Part shown: piece after piece, positions 22,091 through 31,922 of the stretch
Position numbering within the stretch: the stretch's first letter is position 1
Layout: each line of letters opens with the position of its first letter
Origin: Cricetomys ansorgei
Lineage: Eukaryota > Chordata > Mammalia > Rodentia > Nesomyidae
Assembly: GCA_026225945.1 (NCBI GenBank)
Contig: JAMJFZ010000320.1
Span: forward strand, 9,318,001-9,382,000
Length of the DNA stretch: 64,000 nt
Reading direction: 5' to 3'
The notes under the pieces: model-generated
Seen by the model: only the letters and a program-made list of their open reading frames with translations
What the model was told of the DNA's origin: nothing
Databases searched by the model: none
Program-made: the position numbers and the translations under genes

Positions 22091-22449
22091 GTCAAGGACC
22101 ATTTAGTTGCAAATAATAGTATCCTATTCAAATTGGGGTGTCCCAGAGAAGGAATGTTTGAAAAATAATACAAGTGTAATTTATAGAATCCAAAGTCAGT
22201 AAGTCTAGAGAAGCCTCCAAGGAGATCAGAATGGGGAACTGGAAAACAGTCAAAGACCAAGAGAGCGACATCAACTCCGTGTCTATTTTTCCAAAACCAT
22301 GGTGTCTCGTCTGCTTTTCTTTGTTCATCTTTTTCTTTTATTCCTTTCTGCAACCCGGATCTCTGTTCCTCCATATACAGGGTTGAAAATGGCCTCCATC
22401 AGCATGACCTGAGCTTTGCTGAGCATTCTTGTGGCTCTAGTTCAAACTT

Positions 22450-22612
22450 TTTAAACATTTATGTATTTTCCATGTTGGGAGTGTGTGTGTTTGCCACAGT
22501 GCAAGTGTGGGGGTCAGAGAACAATTTAGTAGAATCAGTTCTCTCTACCCATGATTCTGGGAATCATGTCATCATGCTTGGCAGCAAACACCTTTATTGG
22601 CTGAGCATACAT
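22450..22612 (-). repeat. B3-type SINE, minus strand
   Basis: GTGGGGGTCAGAGAACAATTTAGTAGAATCAGTTCTCTC...ATCATGCTTGGCAGCAAACACCTTTATTGGCTGAGC is the reverse complement of a rodent B3 ('gaggacaacttgcaggagtcagttctctc...ggcttggcggcaagcgcctttacccgctgagcc'). Confidence 0.85.
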
Positions 22613-22993
22613 CAGACCGAGTGGAATTGCCAGTTCTCTGTTCTTCTTTTTAAAATGCCCCTATTCTTGCTGTATCGTATTAAAAATAATTCGAGTTCCC
22701 ACAAAATATCATTTCTTGAGATAATGAGTGTCATCTGCCAAGCCTTAGAAACGCGTCCCTCCTTTCTTCCTCTGCCATAAATTTCTGCATACCTAGAGGA
22801 TTTCTCTTTCACACAGAGTGTATTGTGTCCTCAGAGGTTTTTCTTCTTTCTGAAAGGGGTGTTTCATAATAAATGATGGTTTTACACTGGAATAGAAAGT
22901 CTCACTCATTTCCTCCCACGGTGGAGGAGTATTTTACACACCAAAATACTGGGAATGGAAGGCAAGTTCATGAGAACAAGTTCTTTACCAAAG

Positions 22994-23082
22994 ACTCTCT
23001 CTCCCTCTGTCTCTCTGTCTCTCTCTCTCTCTTCTCCCTCTCTCTCTCTCCTTCCCTTCCTTCCTTTCTTCTTTTTCTCTTC
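22994..23082. repeat. (CT)n pyrimidine-rich tract
   Basis: CTCT runs passing into CCTT/TTCT. All pyrimidine on the plus strand over nearly 90 bases, apart from a few G. Confidence 0.92.
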
Positions 23083-23229
23083 ATCTAGTGTTTCTTTAAT
23101 GGACTGAGACACAATCTATCAAAGACACAGTTCCTAATTCACAGTCTATCACAAACTAGAGATCAAGATCTTAAAGACCTTTTTAGTTAAAATCTATTAC
23201 CACTCACACGAGCATTTAGCAAATAAGTG

Positions 23230-23590
23230 ATAATGGTTTGGATTTGACTCTTTCTAAAATACAAATGTCATCATGTCATTTGCCTGTCCTTAATCATGTA
23301 CAGGAGCCTCAGATGCAAGAAAGAATTTGAAATTTACTTTCTAGTATCAAATCCAGGTCCTTAAGAAGCCAGTCCTATTTCTCTTGTTCTAGAAGAAGTG
23401 TTCCAGCTATGGCCCATGTTCATTCCAACTGGGCTTTGTAACATGTTTGCCATCCCATGAGGTCCAAACTATGCCCAGACTTCCAAATAGCCTTTTCTGT
23501 AGCATTCTCTCTGCCTGGACTCTCTACTCTTCTCTTTCTGTCTTCATAGTAAACTTTTATGAAGCAGCCCACCTTCAGCTGGGTGGGCTC
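23230..23590 (+). repeat. L2 LINE 3' fragment
   Basis: Contains TGCCTGTCCTTAATCATGTACAGGAGCCTCAG, GGGCTTTGTAACATGTTTGCC and TAGCATTCTCTCTGCCTGGACTCTCTAC, in the order seen in L2 ('...ctgttccctctgcctggaatgctctt'). Diverged. Confidence 0.5.
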
Positions 23591-23965
23591 TCCCTGGTAC
23601 ATGGGAAGAACTGGACTGTCAGTCTTGTCTGCACCCACAGCATGAGAACATGTATGCCTCTGTTAATGCACCTTGTTGCTATTGCTTTGAGAAATAAATG
23701 TATCTGTTTCCTGTCTAGATTAAGAGAGTTCTTTGTACACCAAGAGCACATATTTTTCATCTCTGTATATCTAGCTTCTAACTGGAGCCTGTGCTCCACA
23801 GACATAATGAAGAATTAATATTTAGGCATTCATTTCATATAAGTAAAAACAAAAGCACACATTTGGAAAACAACTCATAGTAATTGCTTTAATTAATTTT
23901 CCAGAAGCTTGAGTACAGCCTCATACTCTTCATTTGGAAGGACTGATCCATGACCACCAGTTACC

Positions 23966-24715
23966 TCTTTTTTTGTATATTAATTTTTTTCATTGAAAAT
24001 AGATTTTATTTTATACAGTATCTTCTGATTGCAGTTTCCTTCCTCCCCACTCCTCCCAGATCATGCCCACTTTCCCATCCACCCAAATCTACACCTTTCT
24101 TTCTCTCTGACATTCAAAAACAAACAGGTATCTAAATAACATTAATGCTACTACTACTACTACTACTAATAATAATAATAATAAAATAATAATAGTAATA
24201 AATAAAAACAAACAAATAGAAAAAAGAAAAGTCACAAGAAACACAGATGCTGAGTCGCACACATGCACACACATGGGAAACCCATAAAAACCAAATCAGA
24301 AACCGTAATGTTTAAGCAAAAGGCATGTAAGAAAAAAAAATACCCAGACACAACACGCTGAAGCTAAAGCCTTCCCCCTAAGGCGCCACTGAGTCTGTTT
24401 TATGCTGGCCATGTGCTGCTCGTCCTGGGACCTGACCTGAAGTGCGGTTTATATGTCCCTTGAGACTTCTTTGGAAAAAACTAATTTTCCTTTGTGATCA
24501 GTTCAATTGGAAATAGCTTCCAGGTTGGGGATGAGGGCTTGAGTCTACTTCTCCTCTTAACGCTGGGGCTCCATCTACCTTACACCTATGCATGATGCCA
24601 CGGTCTCTGCGTTCAGGCGTGTGTCAGTCTTTTTGTGCCTAGAAGGCTTCGTTCCCTTGGTGTCTTCCAACTCTACTGGCTCTTACCATCTTTCTAATGA
24701 TGTACTCAGAGACAA
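23966..24715 (-). mobile_element. Rodent Lx-type L1, 3' end, minus strand
   Basis: Plus strand begins TTTTTTTCATTGAAAATAGATTTTATTTTATACAGT, then CTTCCTCCCCACTCCTCCCAG, and at 24440-24520 the reverse complement of the Lx 3' UTR 'ccaattgaactgatcacaaaggaaaattagtttttcc'. A TAC/TAA microsatellite expanded inside it at 24147-24190. 5'-truncated. Confidence 0.8.
24147..24190. repeat. (CTA)n/(TAA)n microsatellite
   Basis: Six CTA units pass into TAA/ATA units. It lies inside the minus-strand Lx copy. Confidence 0.9.
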
Positions 24716-24939
24716 AGATGTCAATAAACTGTGTGTTTCTTAACAAAGCTCTTCAGTCTTCAAGGTCTTTTTTGTCACATGAGCCAGGAGATAAATACAT
24801 CGCTCAAGTAACCTACAATGTAGTGAAAGACAATCTCTTCATTTGTATACACTCTTAACGGTTACAAAACACTCTTACACCTTACGGAATGCGTCTGGGA
24901 AAACTGTTGCTGACCCATTTCACAGGTTCATCAGTGATT

Positions 24940-25268
24940 TTCTCTTTCCTGTGACCAAAACTCCTTACAAAAACAACTTAGGGAGGCAAGGCATTTGGCT
25001 CATGGTCTCAGACTGTCATGATGGGGAAGGCACGGTGGAGTTCATGACAGCAGGAGGGTATAGCAATGGCTGTTAGAAGCAGAAAGTAGCTAGAACCAAG
25101 AGCTTGGTGATAGATAACCTTCAAGACCTCTTCCTTAGTCACCTATGTTACCAGCTAGTCCCCATCTCCTAATGGCTCCATACCCTCCCCCAAACAGTGC
25201 CACCACTTAGGGAATAAGCACTCAGAATATGAGCCTAAAAGGGCATTTCAAATTCAAACCATAACACA
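24940..25268. repeat. Rodent interspersed repeat, class uncertain
   Basis: CCTGTGACCAAAACTCCTTACAAAAACAACTTAGGGAGGCAAGGC, TCATGATGGGGAAGGCACGG, GTGCCACCACTTAGGGAATAAGCACTCA and CATTTCAAATTCAAACCATAACAC match the order of a common rodent repeat ('...ctgaccaaaagcaacttggggagg...tgggccaagcattcaaac...'). I am confident it is a repeat but not of its formal name. Confidence 0.6.
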
Positions 25269-25499
25269 GAAACTCCCTAGGCTCAAGAGGCAAAGCAATA
25301 TCCCCAAAGACGACCCTGCCAAAAGGTTGTGAAAGTAACAAGCATACTGAAATCTCCCAGCTCCTTTCCTTAAGTGCTCATTTCATTTAGCCAGTTAGCA
25401 GGGAAACTCAAGTAGCTTATACATTCCGCAGCTTAGTTCCAGACGGCAACCACATCAGTAACAATTTACAGGGTTCAGGCTGACAACTGTGCAATTCTG

Positions 25500-25690
25500 A
25501 AGGTCTCACATCCTCTTCATTTGCTTCGTGCAACAACCTGGTAAAACAGACTGAAGGCATAGTCCTATGTTGTCTTAGTAGGTGAGAAGTCTTAAGTCTA
25601 AAGATACTGTGTGACTTTCTTCGGGTTATGCAAATTCAGTGACAGATCTAATTCCTGATCTTTGTTCTGTCCATTTCCCTAGCTAACTGA
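25500..25690 (-). repeat. MIR SINE, minus strand
   Basis: CGTGCAACAACCTGGTAAAACAGACTG, AGTCTAAAGATACTGTGTGAC, CAGTGACAGATCTAATTCCTGATC follow a reverse-complement MIR in order, strongly diverged. Confidence 0.5.
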
Positions 25691-26164
25691 CATCCATGTC
25701 TTGATATAATAAAAAGCCTCAGTAATAACTAGAAAGTGAATAGATTCTGGAAAAAGAAAGAAAGATAAATAAAAGCAATTAGTTTCCGTCTTCAGGGCTG
25801 TTTCAACAGTTTTGGCAATGAGGTAATCCCCTTTGTACAGATTCCTTAAGGGGCTATCCAAATATCCAGATATGTTTTGTTCAGAGAAGCTTATTATTGT
25901 CTATGAAGCCAGATTTTTTAATTAAATGGGAAATCATGCACTAGTATTCTCCAATGAATCTGAACTCTTCATCTTTAAAGGGCTATCTCTTAAGCTCTTT
26001 GAATTCATATAGTGCCTTTAATTAAACTTTATGGCTGGTATTGGATGCTTCCCTTCTGTCAAATACATCCCTCCAAAAGATGTTTACTTCTGTACTTGCA
26101 CATACATATGATTACACCCAAAACTATGCAGATGATATTGCATAAATATCTCTTGTACACACAA

Positions 26165-26168
<4 letters not shown>

Positions 26169-26210
<42 letters not shown>
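26169..26210. repeat. (CA)n microsatellite
   Basis: Twenty-one perfect CA units. Confidence 0.97.
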
Positions 26211-26214
<4 letters not shown>

Positions 26215-26544
26215 CCAAGATCATCAAGAATTGAGTCATGTTAACTGTCAGGTCCTGACTATGTCTACTACATTTCAACTTTCCACTATGGGCTGAAATT
26301 ACTGAGGGAATATTCTCAGGTGCCACAGGAGAAGAAACATGAGTAGCAGAATAAAAGGGTAGAATCAGAGACTTCTCTTTCAAAACTGCAAAGCTGTAAC
26401 AGTATCACAACCAAAGGCATCTACCCACAAATGCTTCTCCCGCAAAGACATCACAGTTCTTCAGGAAGCCCCTCGGTGAACTGAGTACAGTCATCCTTGG
26501 CGTATATTTTCATCCCAGGGAAAGCCAGAAACCTAGATCTGCCT

Positions 26545-26680
26545 CTCGAGTTCTCTGGGGCTCAGTTTTCTTGTGTGTGAGAAGATGGCCACCTGGCACA
26601 TTTAGTAATTTAGTGAGGATTAAGTGAGAAGCTGTGGCATATAAAAAGTGCCCAATCCATTCTATAACACACGGTGAGCA
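26545..26680 (+). repeat. MIR SINE
   Basis: CTCTGGGGCTCAGTTTTCTTGTGTGTGAGAAGATGG, TTTAGTGAGGATTAAGTGAGA and AAAAAGTGCCCAATCC track the MIR 3' half ('cctcagtttcctcatctgtaaaatgg...gaggattaaatgag'). Confidence 0.65.
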
Positions 26681-27400
26681 ATTAATTCATGATAGAATGG
26701 ATGCTTCACTTCAAACACATATGCTATTATAAAAAGACAGTCATTTAAGACATGTATACAAGGGTCTATGTACAAAGCATTAGAACTGCAGCTGAATTTA
26801 CTACCACAACATTAATAACACAGGAAAGGATAAAACAAAATTTGGACTCTTGATTAAAAAAAAAAAAAACTGGCTCAGAATTCAATCATTGTTGGCATGA
26901 AACTTTGATTTCAAGGAGAAGAAAGTGGAAGAAATTTTTTTTACAGGGAGAACTTCAACTTAACCATACATATTAGAATGCCTTTTTCTCTTAGGAAAGA
27001 TGAGGAGCCAGAATTAAGAGTCTTAACATAACCGCTCCTTTATAAAGTGCAACTAAAATAAGACCCGAGTAAAAAGAACATTCACAAGGCACTATGGAAA
27101 GACCAAAAACTAGCTAAGGTGGCCATAAACTCAACATATCCCCTCCATAGCTGTTACACTGCCTACTGGAAAAGATGTCTTCTGTTCAATACTCATGCTT
27201 AACATTCATTCAAGCAAGAGAATAAAAACCGAAATTAGCATAGAGAAAAGCTACATGAGTGAAGTCTACGGGGAAAACCAGCTAAAGCTCCCAGAAGTCT
27301 TTGCCTTATGGAATCAAACAGGACTCAATCTGCCAGAACTGAACTATGACAAGTGTGAAATGTTTACCAGTAAAGCACAGTAGCACTTTGATACCCAGGG

Positions 27401-27401
<1 letters not shown>

Positions 27402-27478
<77 letters not shown>
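27402..27478. repeat. (GT)n microsatellite
   Basis: 77 bases of GT with one TTTATGT interruption near 27431. The Val/Cys frame on plus and His/Thr frame on minus that run through it are by-products. Confidence 0.97.
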
Positions 27479-27480
<2 letters not shown>

Positions 27481-27689
27481 ACTGCCTCTTGAGTTTCTGA
27501 CTCCCACAAATTCCCATTCCATCTGTACACTCACAGACCGTGCTCTAGTCAAGCAGTTCCAGCACAGGATGTGGCTGCCCCTGGCCTGGCTCTGGTCACA
27601 CACCTCCTGTACAGGTCTGACCTGAAGTAGACTAGAATCTTGCATCAGACATACAGCCAAAGGGAAAAGTCCACATGCCCCGGACACAT

Positions 27690-30450
27690 TGCAAAAACAC
27701 AAACAACATGAGAGGCCAGGCAGTATATGCCCCACAAATTCACTAACCCTGCAGATATGATTTTCAATGACAGTTACCTACATGAACTCCAGGACACAGA
27801 ATTTAAGAGGATAATCATAAACTTTATCGAAGAATCCAGGGAGTTTAAAGAAAACACAAACAGCTCAGTCAACTCAATCAAGATAATAAAAATAAATGCC
27901 TCAGTGACGCCCAAGAAAACATAAATATATGACTGAATGAAATCATGAAGACAATTCAAGATTTGAAAACTGAATTCAATGAAGAGATTGAAGAAAACAT
28001 AAGTTGAATCTAAGATGGAGCTGAAAAACTCAATGACCCAATTAGAAAACTCTAGAGAAATACAAATAGAATGGATGGAGTGCTCGAAGACAAAGAAAAG
28101 GAACTAAATTACTCAAGCAAAGAACATGAAAAAATTAAAACAGAGAAAAAGAATCTTCAGGAACTGTGGGACACCTTGAAGAGATCAAATCTTCAAATCA
28201 TAGGCGTAGATGAAGTAGGAGAATTCCAGGCCATTAGCATAGACACATTAGCAAGATCACAGAAGAAGGGTTAGAGATGTATCCCAGATATTAAGAGCAC
28301 TTGCTGCTTTTTCAGAGGACGTGAGTTCAATTCCTAACATCTACATGGTGAATTACAACCATTCAAAACTCCAATTCTGGCCTTCATGGGCATCAGATAT
28401 GCACATGCACATACAGACAAGCAGGTGAAAACACTCATACTAAGAAAAATGAGCAAATCTTTAAAAAATAATATTAAAGATCATAGAAGAAAAAATCCCC
28501 AAATTAAAGAAAGGTAAATGTATACAATTACAAGAAGCACACAGACACCAAATAGACATGACCAGAAAATAAACTCCCAACAGAATATTTTAGTCACAGC
28601 ATTAAATATACAGAGAAAAAGACAGCTACTGGGAGGAGTAGAAGAAAAATCATAAGTCAAGAAAAAAAAAAACTCGCCAAAATAATCACTAATTTCTCAG
28701 TTGAAACTTTAAAAGTTAAGAGAGCCTGCATCAAAGCATTTCAAGTTCTAAGAGACATAAATGTCAACTGAAATTACTGTACCCAGCACAACTATCTGCC
28801 ACAGTTGAAAGAGAAAGAAAATCTGTTCATGATATAAGCAAGTTAAAAGAATTCATACCCACCAAGCCAGCCCTACAGAGGGTACTGGAAGAAATGTTTG
28901 AGAATGAAGAGAAACGCAAAGACAGCCAAGAGACTATAAAAAGGAAACAAATGAAGCTATAATTATGGAAACACAAAACAGGACTAAAAACACAAATAGA
29001 AAAAAACAGCCAACAAAATAGTAAGTCAACATACACCTTTCCATCAGAACTTCAAATATTAATGGCCTCAATTTCCCAATCAAAAGACAGAGGTTCCTTT
29101 AACAGTTTAAGAAACAAAAATCCACCTGTTACATATAAGAAACTCATCTTATCTTGAAAAATAACAAACATTTTAAGGTGAAAGAATGGACAAAATATTC
29201 CAAGCAAATGGGTCTGGGAAAAGAGCAGCTGCAACTATCCTGGTATACCTGTTGATTCAAATATATACTAAAGCAAACCCAGAAGAGATAAAGAAGGGCA
29301 CTTGATACTAATAAAGGGGAAAACCAGCTAGTAAGATATTACAATCTTAAATATACATATATATATATACCAAACTCTGGCACACCTGATTTCATACAAA
29401 GTATACTACTAATGGACTTAAAGACACTGATTAACTCCTACTCAATAATATGGATTTCAATACCCTGCTTTCTCAAAAGACAGTTCATCTGGGCAAAAAA
29501 CAAACCCAGAAACATCAGAATTAAATGACACTATAGATAAATGAACCTATATATTTACAGAATATTCCACCCAAACACTTAAGATTATATATCCTGACCA
29601 GCTCACAGAAACTTCTCTAAAACTTACTAGGATACAAAATAACCCTAAAGATTTCAGAAAAACTAAGGTAATTCTATGTATCCCATTTGACCACAGTGCA
29701 ATAAAACTTAAAATCAGCAGATGAATCTCCAGTGATCACACAAATTTGTGAAAATTAAACAACACATTACTGAAAAATGAATGGGCCAAAGATAAAATCA
29801 AGAAAGAAAAAAAAAGTCCCAGAGGTAAATTAAAAAGGAAATCAGCACAACAGAACATCTGGGACACATCAAAAGCAGTCCTATGATGGAAATCTACAGT
29901 CTAAACATCCACATTACAAAAATCAGAAAAAGTGCAAATAAATGACTTAATGATACAACTCAAAAATCAGGAAAAGCAAGAGTGAAACAAACCGAAATCC
30001 AGTAAATGATAAAAATGTCATAAAAATCAGAGCAGAAACTCATAAAATAGAAACAAAGAAGACAGCACAAAGAATCAGCAAACCTAAGAGCTGGTTCTTC
30101 AAGAAGATAACATTGGTAGACACTTGTCCCAATTAACCAAAAAAAGAAAGAGAACCCTAAATAACAGAATCAGAGATAAAGAGAGAAACATTACAACAGA
30201 AATTCAGAATATTATAAGAGAATTAAAAAAATACACTCCAGTGTTAAAAAATCTAAAAGAAACTGATTAATTTCTAGATCCATCTACACAACCAATTTTA
30301 GACCATGAGATCAACAATTTAAACAGGCTCATAATAAACAATGAGACTGAAACAGTAATACAAGCCTTCAAACAAACAACAAAACCAAAAAAACCCCAAG
30401 CCCACATGAATCCACAGGAGATTCTACAGGACTTTCTTTTTAAAAACTAA
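27690..30450 (+). mobile_element. HAL1/L1-type LINE body, plus strand, decayed
   Basis: A-rich LINE sequence. The left part (27727-28260) is ORF1-like: lysine/glutamate-rich frames, with KENTNSSVNSIKIIKINAS in one frame at about 27850. From 28680 come AGCCAGCCCTACAGAGGGTACTGGAAG and AACTTCAAATATTAATGGCCTCAATTTCCC (endonuclease region), CAGAATATTCCACCCAAAC at 29561, AATGAATGGGCCAAAGATAAAATC at 29780 and GAGCTGGTTCTTCAAGAAGATAAC at 30090. Homology stops near 30450, before the reverse-transcriptase core. Many stops and frameshifts break it throughout. A B2 SINE sits inside at 28268-28477. Confidence 0.8.
28268..28477 (+). mobile_element. B2-type SINE inserted in the LINE
   Basis: GGTTAGAGATGTATCCCAGATATTAAGAGCACTTGCTGC...GAGTTCAATTCCTAACATCTACATGG...CAAATCTTTAAAAAATA is a diverged B2. 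It is flanked by AGATCACAGAAGAA (28254-28267) and AGATCATAGAAGAA (28478-28491), a 14-base target-site duplication with one difference. It is therefore a separate retrotransposition event, later than the LINE. Confidence 0.9.
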
Positions 30451-30599
30451 ACATTACTATAATAAAAACCTTGCAAGTAAGTAAATTAACCAGCCCCCAA
30501 GTCTATACAATCTAATGAACTTCTATTCAGTAAGACTTGGGATTCAAAACATGAGCTATAAAGCTTCACATTAGATTTTGCACTTTCAGTATCAAATAT

Positions 30600-31165
30600 A
30601 TTTTATGCATCCGTCTACCACCAATGAAAACTCCTACACCAACATTGGGGAACATTGGATGGAATGATTCTGAGAACCAGAGGAAGTCTGCTTTGAGACA
30701 GTGTCTTCTCCATATGACAGGGAGCTATACCCATGAAATCACAACAATGGGATTGCCTGAACAAGACCCGAAAAGTGACAATGCCAGTTTACATGTCATT
30801 GTTGAGCGTAGAAATCTTACAAAGTCTCACCCCTGGATGAAGAGATAAAAGCAATAAATAGGTGCTAAGAAAGGGAGAGTTGGGCTTTTCTAGAGATGAG
30901 CCACCTGAGTGATCAGCCCTAACGCACACACACACATGCACACACGCACACACACATGAACAACACTAAATGTACTCAGAAGGAGGTAATCAATTTATAC
31001 ATATATACATATATCTATACAGGTATATGTAACAATAATTAAAAATAAGTGGCCATGAACGTGAGAAGAGGGGAACATGGGAGGAGTTGGAGGAACCAGG
31101 AGAGGGAAATAACGTCCAGTATTCATACATGAAATTCTCAAAAATAAATACAATTTAAAAAAGGA
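30600..31165 (+). mobile_element. Rodent L1 3' UTR and tail
   Basis: GACAGTGTCTTCTCCATATGACAGGGAGCTATACCCATGAAATC, CTAAATGTACTCAGAAGGAGGTAATCAATTTATACATATATACAT, GTAACAATAATTAAAAATAAGTGGCCATGAA, GGAACATGGGAGGAGTTGGAGGAA and an A-rich end at 31140-31165. This is the usual rodent L1 3' UTR order. Between it and the LINE body (30450-30600) the sequence is unplaced, so this may be a second element or a large internal deletion. Confidence 0.8.
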
Positions 31166-31724
31166 TTATACAAGATTCTTTGCAGGTTGTTTGGAATCTA
31201 GCTTAGAATACTCTAGTAGTGCTATTTGCTTTTATCTACCTCATAGCTTTATTGCAAGCAAAATAAGAATCCTGCAAGATAGTACTTTTAGCTTTATAAA
31301 ATATACTTTAAATCAGCCATATATCCCTGGAGAGTGTGTAATTCCTAATTCAAAAATTTTCTTCCATTCAGAGGAGGCTATCCATAATATCTATCTTTCT
31401 TTTTCTTTGGCGTGTGAGCATTAGCATGTCGTGCTTGCTCTGCTTCCTCTTGTCCTGACTTCTCCCCGTCCCTTCATAATCGCTCAGCATTGTTGCAGTT
31501 CACTGAAGAGAATCACTCCCACCCACCTCTACATGTGTCCAAACAAAACGTGAGTTTACCCAGCAACTGCTTACCAACAGTATTTATGAAACATTTGTGT
31601 TCATCTGTCAAGTGTTTTGTCCAGATGTGGCCATCCTACAAAGCTGTAATAAAACGTGAAATAAACCTTTCCATAAAACGTTTAATAAAGCTGTAAAAGT
31701 TAAATAGCTCATAATAGGCAGCCG

Positions 31725-31732
31725 TATAAAAG
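31725..31732 (+). promoter_or_regulatory. TATA box for the plus-strand candidate gene
   Basis: CCGTATAAAAGC is a canonical TATA box. A start site 25-31 bases on falls at about 31751, at CTCCATCATT, which has an initiator-like CCATC. The leader from there to 31817 contains no upstream ATG. The upstream 150 bases are AT-rich with no CpG cluster, so this would be a tissue-restricted, TATA-driven promoter. Confidence 0.55.
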
Positions 31733-31817
31733 CATGTAGCTCAGCTCTCCATCATTACCTTTCATTAGAGCTTGGAGCAAAGTGCAGGCCTGTCTTCTGA
31801 GTGCCGCAGCTTACAGT

Positions 31818-31922
31818 ATGGAATTGAATCAAGAGTATTGTTCCCAGGACTCTCTTTACTTTGAAACCAAAGATTTCACAAGTATTTCACTGAATCGAAT
31901 CTATGATGATCAGATTCCTGAG
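31818..31922 (+). CDS. Candidate first coding exon of unidentified gene
   Basis: ATG at 31818 has A at -3 and G at +4 (good Kozak context) and is the first ATG after the predicted start site. The frame stays open for exactly 35 codons, then meets a splice donor GAG/GTAAAT at 31922/31923 in phase 0. The peptide starts MELNQEYCSQDSLYF and ends NRIYDDQIPE: acidic, polar, one cysteine, no signal peptide or membrane segment. It reads like a cytosolic N-terminus. TATA box, ATG-free leader, Kozak context and donor are correctly spaced, which is the reason for the call. I do not recognise the protein. The next exon was not found. A hydrophobic stretch at 32305-32388 is in the wrong phase to join. Confidence 0.55.

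Noticed and set aside
28265..28477. tRNA-like box A and box B sequences
   Set aside because: They belong to a B2 SINE. The other B2, B3, B4 and ID copies likewise carry decayed tRNA-like heads, and none folds as an intact tRNA gene by eye.
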